Below are positions 22,488 through 32,557 of a stretch of 64,000 nt of DNA, piece after piece. A program made the position numbers and the translations under genes. Within the stretch, counting starts at the first letter, position 1. Each line of letters begins with the position of its first letter. Source of the DNA: Iris pallida (lineage: Eukaryota; Streptophyta; Magnoliopsida; Asparagales; Iridaceae); contig JANAVB010009599.1 in the NCBI GenBank assembly GCA_029216955.1, forward strand, positions 1,456,447 through 1,520,446, read 5' to 3'. The notes below the pieces were generated by a model, which made no database searches, was not told the DNA's origin, and saw only the letters and a list, made by a program, of their open reading frames with translations.

Positions 22488-25460
22488 ATGGCTGAAGAGT
22501 TGGTGATGCGATCGGATGCAGCCAAACTTGGCTCCACACAACCGAAGATGGTCGTCCGCTTCGACCAACAGGCGTTCGAAGAGATGCTCTCTGAAGGCAG
22601 CGCTGGCCCGATCCAGAAGCGCACCCGCACCACTAAGGCTCGCAAAGAGTGGAGGCCAAAATCATTTGCTCCTCCTTACGTCTTCGATGAGATACCCTCT
22701 ATTGCTCAAAACGGCGAGAAGGACTCTCCTGCGGCCCCACTTCAGACCGTAGACAACTCTGCTGTCCCCAAGTCCGGCAGAAGCAAACACTATGATGCTG
22801 GACTTGCAGGGACAAAGAGGAACTCTATGCGATCCGAGCCGCAGAAGGGTATTAGCCGCAGGGAGAAAGCCCATGCGGCTACATCCGCCAACCGCATGAA
22901 GAAAACTCATGCGGCCACATCTGTCAGCCGCATAACTTATGCGGCTACAGTTGTCAACCGCATGGATAAAACTTATGCGGCTATTAGAGTCAATCGCTTG
23001 CAGAAAACCCATGCGGCCACAGATGCCAACCGCATGCGGCCAGCCTGCACGGTCGTGACTCCTAGCCGCATAAGAACTCAGCCGACGACAGAAGACAACC
23101 GCATGCAGACAGCCTGCACGGTTTCCAATCCCAGCTGCATAGCATCCGCTCCATGCTCCTCTCGATCGGTTTTCGACCGTCTCTCGTACGGTCTGAACCC
23201 TGATGATTCTCCAGACTCTGTGGTATTCAACTTGGACTCTTCTTATTATGCACCCACAGGTGCTAAGAAGAAGAAGTACAGGGCAGCGCGGGCTCATCAA
23301 GCCCAGAAAGTTGCCCCAACCTCTGACTATCGGGACGTCCCGCTGATTATCACGCGGGCCTCTGATGGGAAGTTGTATAGAACCGCTCAAGTCCAGTCCC
23401 CAGCGGCAAACGGACAAAGTGGTTCCTCTGACCTGCGTGAGGCTGTCCTCCACAAACGCAAGGAAAGAGAAGGGGCCTCGGCGTGCAAAGAGTCCTCACA
23501 TGGACGTCACTGCACCCAGATCATCGTCAATTGCTGCTGCAACAACACGGCAGTGACGGAAGATCGGCCGTCCGTCTTCCAAAGATTACATCATCCGAGC
23601 TCGGAGGACGAAGCACCTCCTATTGCCTCCTGCAATTCCGCACAGAAAGTCCCCGCCGAGGGAAAAGGAAAGAAGATAAGCATCTCCAGCCCAAAAATAT
23701 CAACCACTACAGCTAAGAGATTGTCGGCTAAACGGTTGCCCTCCACCGGAGTATACCAACACACCCGTTCGAAGACAAAATCTGCTGCAATGGGAGATTC
23801 ATCGTCCGTACCGCTAAGGGTCGAGGGAGCTGGGGGTAGCACTCCTCCGAACATCCACAATAATCCGATGTTTCAAGGAGACGAGCCCGAAGAAACAACT
23901 CTCTCATCAGGTACAATAGATGCTGATGTCCCCGAGGACATCCGTGACTTTCAAGATGAAGCAAGCTCCGAAGCTGGGGGTACTGGTCCTTCTGAATCCG
24001 AACCCGAAGAGAATATTCTCACCTACCTCGATGATTTCTCAATACATGGGTACGACACGGAGGGCGCACCCTCCACCGTCCCTTCCGTCACTCCTCACGT
24101 AAGGACGGTATTCATGACAGACAACAATCAAGGTGGCTCCAATAATCGCCAACGCATCGACACTTTGGAGGCCATACTGCACGTCTTGGTCAAATCTGTA
24201 GACGAGATCAAAGCGGCACTTCCTACTCTGCAGGGAGTGACACCGGGCCAGACAAGTGCGGGTCCCCCAATCAACGTAGATTCAAATTCGGCGGCACCGA
24301 ACCCGGGCAATAATCCTCCCAAAGTAACGGCTCTGACTGCGACAGATGAGACCCGAGAAGTAAGAAGAGAAGTTCAAGAGCTCGGAGCCATGTTCCACGC
24401 CCAAGAAAACTCTTAAGACTTCAGAATACGGCAACCATATCCTGCTAAATGGAGGGATGTCCCATTCCCACCAAGATATAAGCCGTTCAATATCAACCCC
24501 TATGATGGCAAGACCTCAGCAAGTCGGTATATCACTTACTTCGAGGTCACTACCGACCATCTGCCCCATGATGACGCTATCCTCACGCGGTTATTCATCG
24601 GGGCATTGGAAGGAGTCACCTTCGACTGGTACTGCAACCTGCCGGACAATTGCATCCACTCCTTCGCTGGCTTCAAACGCTTGTTCTTAGAGAGGTTCTA
24701 CGAGGTAGGGCAGGACGTCACAATGTCTACCCTCATGGACGTCATCCAAGGAGGGAAAGAGCTGACGAGGAATTACATTGAGCGGTTTTGCCAAACCGCA
24801 ATGAAGTTACCATCTGGCAATCCGGATTCTTCCCTAATTGAAATTTGCCAAAAGAGACTACTCCCAACAATTAGTCTCTGGATGGGTGAAAGTCAATTCA
24901 AGGACTGGAAGGCTTTTATCATCAGTGCTACAAGTGCCGAAGAACGATTGAAGAAGGCCCGCCAGCTGGGGTTGCATATCTCAGAGGGAGAGAACAAGGG
25001 CAAGCGTCCCAGCACCAACACCGACAATGGGGATAGCCCCTCCAACAATCGGGACAACAGAGGCAAGCAGGCTATGGTGGCCGACACGGCCCAAAAGCTC
25101 GAGTCACAACCAACAGACAAACAATGGCCTCAAATCACTTACTCTTTTGAAGACGGCCACGTCAAGCCTATCTTGGACATGCTCATACAAGGAGATAGAA
25201 TTTAGCTCCCTCCGTAAAGACGGGAGCCTCGACCGGCTGACTTGGAGAACCCAAAATTCTGCCATTACCACCGTTACGTCCACCATGCTACACACGACTG
25301 CTACCAACTGAAACGGTACATCTAAAACCTTATCGATTCGAACGCTCTAGCCATCGATTTCGAGGAGGTAACTGTAGCAGCCAACATGGTATCCGTATAA
25401 TTCGGCAGCTTCCCGCCAACAGAGACTCAAGATGGTGTTATACCCATCCCTCTGGCAACG
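22488..25460 (+). pseudogene. gag of element 2, interrupted by in-frame stops
   Basis: Gag forms the particle and binds RNA. The frame is open from an ATG at 22446, but that lies in the LTR and runs through the primer site; the ATG at 22488 (MAEELVMRSD) is a more likely start. It has a long low-complexity leader (about 600 residues) with a tandem repeat of HAATSANRM type at 22868-23110, then the conserved capsid-like domain (about 24480-24990; FIGALEGVTFDWYCNL, RNYIERFCQ) and a zinc-knuckle-like CHYHRYVHHATHDC at about 25260-25300. Stops fall at 24414, 25203, 25215, 25323 and 25398, all in the same frame and without frameshifts. The frame continues directly into protease. Confidence 0.82.
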
Positions 25461-27752
25461 ATGAAAATTGCTAATCTTCCGTCTGCTCGAGATCAAGCTG
25501 CCAATCTTGTACCTCTCACTACATCGCGAGGAGAAATTATGTGGGTCCATCCGGACTTGTTCCACGAGGTGACTCAACCCACAACAAAGAAGAGAAGCGG
25601 AAAAGTCAGATCCTGCCGCACCGTCTCGGCAAATGAAGAAGAAGTCACGGCCGTTGTTACTCGATCTGGAGCACAATCTCAGGCCGTGGCTGAGAACCCG
25701 ACTGATGATCATCCGCCCACTTCTACTGATACTCCGGGACCGGCTCAGCCTTCGACGACCGACAAGCCTAAGCCGAAGGAGACTCGCTTCGACAAATCCC
25801 TCCGAAAGGAGACACCTCGGGGGCTGGAGAGGCCCTACAACTTTGACATCTTGGCACAATTGGCCAATACACCGACCAAATTGTCCTTATACGAACTCCT
25901 AAGGCTATCAAAGGATGTCCGCACAGCTTTGAGTGATGCACTCCAAAACGCCGATGCGTACTTGGCTCAGGTCAACCTCACGGGAGATAACCAACCTGCA
26001 GATCTCCAAGATAGCGCGTGTATGGGAGCAATGCCCAATATCGTCTTCTCTCCGCAGGATAAGCTCATCAAAACTAACCTGCACGATCGCCCATTATACT
26101 ACACTGGATATATTGGCGACGTAAAGGTGGACCGAATGCATATTGATCCTGGGTCTTCCATAAGCATCATTCCGAAGGGTCTGCTACATCATCTTCGTGT
26201 TCCGATGCATCGCCTGACGCCTACAAGCACCGCCATTAGCGGTTTCAATTCGGGCAGGAGCTACCCAATCGAGAAGATTCGTCTGAAATGCCAGATTGGC
26301 GATCTCCAATCAGAAGTCACCTGCTACGTCATAGACGCCGATACTTCTTACAACATCCTTTTGGGGCGGCCTTGGATACACGATTACATGATCGTGCCTT
26401 CCACGCTGCACCAATGTTTCAAATATGTCGATAAGCATGGCTTCGTGAGGACAGAATTTGCTGATATCGATCCCTTCAAGGGGGTCGAATCTTATTACTC
26501 AGACTCCTGTCTGTACGAAAAATCAAAGAAGCGCCTGGTCAATGAAGATGTGAAAGCTCATACCAAGACGGCCACAGGATCAGAAGAACCTCTGATGATC
26601 CACCTCCAGGCTCGTAAATCAGGCAATTTTGCACCCCTCACGGCCACTCTGCGTAAGGACGCAATCAGCCTCTCGGCACAGGAAGAGCAGTTGAGAATCC
26701 GACTGCCAAGGTTCAGCCAGGTGCTGAGACCCGCAACAGGGCCACTTACCATCAGACTGCCAAGAGTCGTTCAACCCCAAACGGAGAAACTCAATCCCTC
26801 CGATAGGCCACTGACAATACGCCTTCCCAAGAAAGGTCATCATCCCGATACAAGGTCTGACACTTCTAGCGAACCAGCCACTCCTCGCTCCACATCAAAT
26901 GCCAAACTGGGGGTCGCTAGTCTGCCAACAACCCTACCTTCCTCCCGAGGACATCGCTTCATACTTGCTATCACTGATTACTTCTCCAAATGGGCGGAAG
27001 CTGTCCCACTCACAGAAGTTGAGACTTCAAACGTGATCAGCTTCCTTAAGCATCACGTCATCTACCGCTTTGGATTACCCCGAAGGATCATCCATGACAA
27101 TGGTCCACAGTTTGCAAGCCACGCATTCTATCGGTTCTGCAATAAGCACCGCATTCAGAATGTCGCTTCGACACCGTACAACCCGGCAGCAAACGGGTTA
27201 GCAGAGGCATTCAACAAAACGATCATCAAACTCCTCAAGAAGTTTGTCTTCTCCAACAAACGTGACTGGAACGAAAAGCTCGGCGAATGCTTATGGGCTT
27301 ATTGTACCACAGTTCGAACAGCCACCGGGAATACACCATTCTCCCTGGTGTACGGGAGTGAGGTGGTCCTCCCATTGGAGACTCAAATCCCCTCACTCCG
27401 CGTCGCCCTCACCTATCAATTGACAACGGATGATAACTACCGACGTCGACTACAAGAGTTGGAGGCCTTAGATAAAAAATGCCTCCTAGCTCAGCAAAGG
27501 ATCGAGCTATACCAAGCACGCATCTCAGGAGCCTTCAACAAGAAGGTTAAAATCAGAACATTCCAAGTGGGCGATCTTGTACTGGCAGTCCGGAGGCCAA
27601 TGGTCATGACTCACAAGACCGCCGGCAAGTTCCAGCCAAAATGGGAAGGTCCATTTGTCATCGAGGCCGTGTTCTCCAACGGTGCTTACCGCCTCGCCAA
27701 GCAGAACGGAGACTTGCTCATTCTCCAAATCATCGAGTCATGTACCCTTTAG
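25461..27752 (+). CDS. Protease-integrase fusion frame of element 2
   Basis: A 763-residue open frame continuing the gag frame. The aspartic protease lies around residues 210-330: catalytic motif DPGSS at about residue 229, and ILLGRPWIHDY near residue 300. A linker with repeated LTIRLP-like segments follows (residues ~405-465). Residues ~490-760 are integrase: FILAITDYFSKWAEAV, IIHDNGPQF (second Asp), GLAEAFNK (Glu), and a C-terminal domain with FQVGDLVLAVRRP. Reverse transcriptase, RNase H, the integrase zinc domain and the first catalytic Asp (seen as GMDVI in element 1) are deleted with frame kept. The end (LILQIIESCTL) also differs from element 1. Integrase catalysis is therefore not expected. 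In-frame stops upstream mean it cannot now be made from the gag start. Confidence 0.88.
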   Translation: MKIANLPSARDQAANLVPLTTSRGEIMWVHPDLFHEVTQPTTKKRSGKVRSCRTVSANEEEVTAVVTRSGAQSQAVAENPTDDHPPTSTDTPGPAQPSTTDKPKPKETRFDKSLRKETPRGLERPYNFDILAQLANTPTKLSLYELLRLSKDVRTALSDALQNADAYLAQVNLTGDNQPADLQDSACMGAMPNIVFSPQDKLIKTNLHDRPLYYTGYIGDVKVDRMHIDPGSSISIIPKGLLHHLRVPMHRLTPTSTAISGFNSGRSYPIEKIRLKCQIGDLQSEVTCYVIDADTSYNILLGRPWIHDYMIVPSTLHQCFKYVDKHGFVRTEFADIDPFKGVESYYSDSCLYEKSKKRLVNEDVKAHTKTATGSEEPLMIHLQARKSGNFAPLTATLRKDAISLSAQEEQLRIRLPRFSQVLRPATGPLTIRLPRVVQPQTEKLNPSDRPLTIRLPKKGHHPDTRSDTSSEPATPRSTSNAKLGVASLPTTLPSSRGHRFILAITDYFSKWAEAVPLTEVETSNVISFLKHHVIYRFGLPRRIIHDNGPQFASHAFYRFCNKHRIQNVASTPYNPAANGLAEAFNKTIIKLLKKFVFSNKRDWNEKLGECLWAYCTTVRTATGNTPFSLVYGSEVVLPLETQIPSLRVALTYQLTTDDNYRRRLQELEALDKKCLLAQQRIELYQARISGAFNKKVKIRTFQVGDLVLAVRRPMVMTHKTAGKFQPKWEGPFVIEAVFSNGAYRLAKQNGDLLILQIIESCTL

Positions 27753-28760
27753 TACCACTGAACCCACGTCCATAATATTTCAGATTATCGAGCCATGCAC
27801 CCGCTGGTGCCGCTGAACTCTCACTTCCTCAATATTCTAAAATTACCAAGTTATGTACCGGCTGGTGCCTCTGAACTTACATTCCGGTCACTCTTTCAGA
27901 TAGTAAGTCACGTATGATTATACCTCTGAACTTTCTTCCTGGAAGAGATCCTCCCTCATGATCCACTACCCGCACTCCCAGTGCACAAAAAGGGTAGTCG
28001 ATCAACCAATTTCCGAAACGACCATGTCCTCAATACCTCTGAGTCATCTTCACTTCCACCAAAAACAAACCGCCCCCTCGCATAGAACTTCTACGTTCTT
28101 CTACCTCTGAGTCATTCTATGTACCCACTCTTCATTGAGCCCACTCCTGCCATGTCCTCATTACCTCTGAATGGGAAGGCTCCGTCGAAGAAATCGTCAT
28201 ATTTGCCATGTCCACATTACCTCTGAGCAAGTATGCCGGTCCTCTTTCAACCTATTATCTGTACCCACGACCGGAGTACGACAAGGATAATAGGTCCACA
28301 AATGTCCTCTGTTGACCACAAATGTCCTCTGTTGACCACAAATATCCGCTATTTACTACAAACAGCTTCCGTGAAGTCTCCCCTGCCATGTTCTCATTAC
28401 CTCTGAGCAGGAAGATTCTACGGTAAAACCTTCACGTTTGCCATGTCATCATAACCTCTGAGCAAATGTGATTGGTTTCCTCTCATCCCATTATCCGTAT
28501 CCTGAACCAGGGTACGCCAAGGATAATAGGTCCACAAATATCCCTTGCTAAGCTTCTTAGCATCAATCCACCATCTTACCATGCCCCGGGAGCCCAGCTG
28601 CTCTACGGCATTTCCTTTTCCAACACCAAGAACACCCATGACCACTTTACTATGGCTGCTCCAAACATCCAAACTTGTTATCCGTACCTAAAGCCAAGGT
28701 ACACCTAGGGTAACAAGTCCACAAATAATCCCCCAGCAAGTCCGGTCCCATAGACACCGC
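27753..28760 (+). repeat. Satellite-like array between integrase and antisense gene (element 2)
   Basis: Two unit types alternate. One is CATGTCCTCATTACCTCTGA (near 28023, 28152, 28207, 28388, 28442). The other contains AAGGATAATAGGTCCACAAA (near 28282, 28512 and, diverged, 28707). At the left border, ATCGAGTCATGTACC-type units of about 60 bp repeat three times (27730-27880), so the integrase end itself runs into the array. Confidence 0.7.
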
Positions 28761-28888
28761 AAGTACAAAAAAGAAAAGATGAGTTGAAACATGCTCATTT
28801 ATTCAAAAATCAAAGGGCTACATCAGCGGAGATCACATCCCTTACAAAAATTAAAAGAAAAAAAAAGAATAAGAAGACAGAGGGCGGA

Positions 28889-30160
28889 TCACTGCTCTGG
28901 AGCACATAACGCCGTGAGACGGTCCTTTATCAAGGCAACCGACCGCTCAAGCCTCTGTTTGGCTCGACGCTCTGCCTCCTGGTTCAGCACCGCCGCATCC
29001 TCCAGATGAGCATGGGCTTGCCAATTGTCCTCAAACTTCTTAAAGGCCCGCTCCAGGTTGACAGAAGATCGGGAAACCCTCTCGGCCTCCTGAGCGATCA
29101 ACTCTTGTTCTGCATGAGCAGCCTCCGGCTCTGACTCTAAGAAGGCCAACTCCTTCTGGAGTGCGAGAATCCGCTCCTTCGTGTCAGTTATTCTACGAGA
29201 AGCAGATTCTTTCCGGGCCCTACAAGCTTGACTCTGACGACCCAGTCGGTCATAGGAGACGGAGAACTTGTCAAGGTCCCCCTGCACAGCCGGTCCGGCA
29301 GTTTCTCGAGCAAGCTTGATCCTGTCCCGAGCAGCAACCAGGAAGCCCCAGCTCCCCTACTGGTGCAAAGAACGTCCCCGTTCGCCGACCATACATCTCC
29401 AAGAGTGCTACGAACAGTAGTTTATTAATGGAAAGCCCGTGACAAGTGCCCCGAATGGCATGGTAAAGCCCCACCTCCCGCAAGAATGTTCCATATGTCT
29501 GCAAAACCCAAGTAGTCAACTGGGCCCACGTAGAGGTGGGGTTTATCCAGTTCGGCAGTGCCAGCCTACCAACATGATAAGACCTCTTGTGAACAAGCCG
29601 ATTCAGGAAAGTATCAGCTTGAGTAAGTGTGAAGTTGGGACCGTATACAATCATGAAAGAGCCCGGGGCCAGACCCATCATATACCGGAGGACGGAATCC
29701 TTACCCGCATACGCTGACCGCATATTCGGATTATAATGGATGTTGCCCATCAACATTCCTGATTGAGTGGGAGTTAAGTTACACACCATCTTTCGGTCCA
29801 GCAACACCATATTGAACCATGACAAAGGATAATGACGTTCCATGAGAGGAATATGGATTGCCACCCCATCCAAAGAAAAATCCTAGTTCTCGAAAATCTC
29901 TAAAACTCGAGGATTCATGATGATTAAAGCATCACCGGAAAGGAACAAAGGCTTCAGGTATTTTCCATCCAGCTTCCCAGTATTCATCATGGAACGGAGG
30001 TAATGGAGGGTCTGATCCTCAATGGCCTTCAACCTCTCCGAAGGATCATCAGTAGGGAATTGATTCAACACATGTTTAATTAAGTCGTCAAGACGCACGC
30101 CCAGGGCGAATTGATTCGAACCCACTATAAGCTCCCCAGCAGGATTTACGGGCAGATTCA
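28889..30160 (-). pseudogene. Antisense gene exon 2: shortened plant mobile domain plus coiled coil (element 2)
   Basis: The exon begins after acceptor CTTTCTCCAG (30162-30161). Reading runs from 30160 with NLPVNPAGELIVG, passes one in-frame TAG at 29883, and continues to about 29345. The segment WINPTSTWAQLTTWVL to INKLLFVALLEMYGRRTGTF and PVGELG aligns with element 3 (60490-60690), where it opens a plant mobile domain (PF10536-like). After a one-base shift in the G-run near 29345, the frame runs AARDRIKLARET into a Glu/Ala/Arg-rich coiled coil ending RLTALCAPEQ at 28889. The middle and end of the mobile domain are missing. Function is unknown; host proteins with this domain act in gene silencing and meristem upkeep, but that cannot be carried over. 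Confidence 0.7.
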
Positions 30161-30636
30161 CTGGAGAAAGACGAAAGAAAGGAGGTTAGAAGATAGTCAA
30201 AAATAGAAGCGTTGGAAAGATCATCTGAGTCTATACGGCTCGGGTCGTCACAGCCTCATACGGCTCAGCATTAGATACGCCCATGCGGTTCGGTGCATCA
30301 TATCCTCATGCGGCTCCGCGTTAGCCGAATCCATACAACTCAAATTCAGACGAGCTTATGGACCCATGCGGTTCAGGTTAAGCACGCCTACGACGCCAGA
30401 CTCATGCGAGCGGATGCGGATACAAGCAAGCAAGTTTATGCAGTTCAAAAAGTGAGCAACGCTTATGCGGCCCAATTGAAAACACATATGCGGCTCAGAT
30501 TGAGTATAACAAGCTCATGCGGCCCCATGGGGCGAAGGGCTTATGCGGTTATATCAATAAGTCCCGTACATGCGGCTTGTGCATAAAGTATGCAGCAGAG
30601 CCATGGCAACAGTTAGGGTTTTCAGACGACCCTTAC
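30161..30636 (-). other. Intron of antisense gene with ATGCGGCTC swarm (element 2)
   Basis: Donor GCTG|GTAAGG (30637/30636) and acceptor CTTTCTCCAG| (30161) define a 476-bp intron. Splicing joins G from exon 1 to TG of exon 2, giving Val and keeping the frame. The intron holds about 14 copies of CATGCGGCTC, CATACGGCTC, CATGCGGTTC or TATGCGGCCC between 30233 and 30585. The same motif fills the LTR U3. Confidence 0.65.
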
Positions 30637-30778
30637 CAGCGATAGGCGGGTGAACGTCGGGATGGATAGAACGCACAGCAGCCAGCGGAGGTGTGACCAC
30701 GTTCATCGCTTCGGTCGTCGTAGAAGCAACCGCCTTACCCTTCGCGACTTTCGACGCAGCAGCCTTCTTGGGAGCCAT
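30637..30778 (-). CDS. Antisense gene exon 1 (element 2)
   Basis: ATG at 30778 opens MAPKKAAASKVAKGKAVAST and ends PPIAG at a phase-1 GTAAGG donor (47 full codons plus one base). The Lys/Ala-rich start could be a nuclear signal. TATA CTATAAATAG is 99-108 bp upstream (30877-30886). Start, length and donor phase match the first exons of elements 1 and 3. Confidence 0.68.
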
Positions 30779-30876
30779 TGTCGATCGTTGAAGGAAGAAG
30801 ACGAAGAGCAAAGTCGGCAACAGGGAATTCGAGCAAAGAGAGAAGGTAAAGAAATCCCCAAGACACTAAAAGACTC

Positions 30877-30886
30877 CTATTTATAG
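30877..30886 (-). promoter_or_regulatory. TATA box of antisense gene (element 2)
   Basis: CTATAAATAG on the minus strand. Further upstream on that strand lie three ATGCGG motifs (31080-31120) and a GGACACGTGGCA G-box (31060-31071) resembling GGACACGTGGCG of the LTR, so the two opposing promoters may share control sites. Confidence 0.6.
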
Positions 30887-31172
30887 GCGAAAGAGGCCCA
30901 TAAAAATAAACAGACGTCTCGGATTACGTGCCGCCTCAAAAGATAAAGGCAAAACGCTTCGGTCAAGGCAAAATCGACCCTTGGGATCCTTCCCCAAAAA
31001 GACGGCGTTAATTCGAAAACAAATCAAAGGCATTCAATGAAGATTTGCATACGTGGTCAGGACACGTGGCAAAGAGCCTATGCGGACAGATGAATCTATG
31101 CGGCTGGGACACTTATGCGGCATAAACGGGACCATGCTTCTTATTCAATGTAATTCAATTTTGCAAATTGAA

Positions 31173-31189
31173 AACTTTGAAGGGGGTCC
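31173..31189 (+). other. Polypurine tract (element 2)
   Basis: AACTTTGAAGGGGGTCC directly before the 3' LTR start at 31190. Confidence 0.85.
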
Positions 31190-32552
31190 TGTAGAAGCAT
31201 AGAAAATATCAGAATAATGGTCCATGCGGCTCCGGATACGAAGCCCATACGGCTCATTTGGGAGCTGTCTTATACGGTTCAAAAGAAGACTCTCAGTCTC
31301 ATGCGGCTCGAGAGTGTATGCGGTTCAGCAGGAATATACGGCTCGGTTGATGTCACGTGTCCCCTTGTGATCCTTTTCTACAGCTGGCCCTTTGAATAGT
31401 GGCCTCATTTAATTCTCTGATACTATTTGACGACTGTGGCGGCTCTGGCATAAAGTGTCATAATGGCTCTGCCATAATGACAGACACTTTGGGAAAAAAA
31501 AAAAGATCTCTGACCCGATTCGTCAGAAATCCTAGGTTGCCACGTGGCAAATCTCATACGGCTTAAATAGAGAACAGCTTCATGCGGCTCACTGAGAAGT
31601 CACCCTATATGACTAGAAGAAATCAGCCATATGCGGCCCACTGAGAGCTCAGCCCCTGCAGCTCAATACAACGCTAGCTCATGCGGCTCGTAAAGACTAT
31701 GCATAAGCGGCTCATTGAGAGTTCGTTCCCTGCGGCTTGATGAAGCATTTTCCTATGCGGCTCACGAAGAGTATCTTCCTGCGGTTCAAGTGTTGCCCAT
31801 CCTATACGGCTCTGGCAGTACCCACAATCAAAACACGTGGCATCGGATCAATCAAGGACTTAACCGAATCCCAACAAGAATATTTGACATCATCGTCATA
31901 ATTACTAAGATCAGGGCATATCATTTATTATCAAGCTAATGGGACACGTGGCGAGCAATCAGACATTGGCGTAATCAATCATGAAGATTTAAAGCAGTTA
32001 GCATTAATTGCTCACAAGATACGGTGCTATCCGTATTAATGGCCTAGATTTATTGTAATCAGGATCAAGGGTTCAGATAGATTGAAGGAGCGCCGACATT
32101 CCAAACAAATGATCATTAGCAAACCCTAATGATCACACCCCACTCCTATAAATAGCCAGCATCATTCCCTTGCAAGAACTACGGGCAACAAGAGAATAAA
32201 AAAAAAGAGAGACAGATATACAGAGAGAGCTCCCCTATTTTTGATAACCACAGAGAGAGAGAAGCCAGGAGAGCAACACGAGGAGAGCAAGAAGAGCATT
32301 TCTTCGTCCACGCCAAGCAGATCTTCTCCTAGCTAAGACTGCATACCGATCGTCCAAGGAGTAAGGCAGAGCGGCCGTCGCTTTCCCGAGCCTCTATCGT
32401 CACCCCCAGAATCTAAAATAAACAATTGTACTTAGACTGCTGTACCTAGGTTTTCGTCCCTAGGCTTTCTTTGTACAAGCGAGTTTGTATTGTGAGTCTA
32501 AGTTCAGTCCTCCTATAAAACTGTTCTGTACTTTTACAATCAATGGCAAACA
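31190..32552 (+). repeat. 3' LTR of element 2
   Basis: The same length as the 5' LTR. I count about 19 differences in the first 390 bp and fewer after; several fall inside ATGCGGCTC copies (for example ATGCGG to ATACGG). The TATA box is at 32146-32155. It is followed by target duplication GTACA at 32553. Confidence 0.93.
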
Positions 32553-32557
32553 GTACA

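Larger units (their letters stand above)
21093..32552 (+). mobile_element. Element 2: complete but RT-less Tat-lineage Ty3/gypsy element
   Basis: The element is bounded by two 1363-bp LTRs (21093-22455 and 31190-32552), starting TGTAGAAGC and ending GGCAAACA, and by a perfect 5-bp duplication GTACA (21088-21092 and 32553-32557). Inside are a primer binding site, one long gag-protease-integrase frame, a repeat array, an opposite-strand gene, and a polypurine tract. By eye the two LTRs differ at roughly 3% of sites, so the insertion is not recent but not ancient. Reverse transcriptase and RNase H are absent, so movement would have depended on a partner element. It sits inside CACTA-2. Confidence 0.93.

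Noticed and set aside
22662..23453. Minus-strand 263-codon frame inside gag of element 2
   Set aside because: Reverse shadow of the gag leader repeats; no start context and no similarity.
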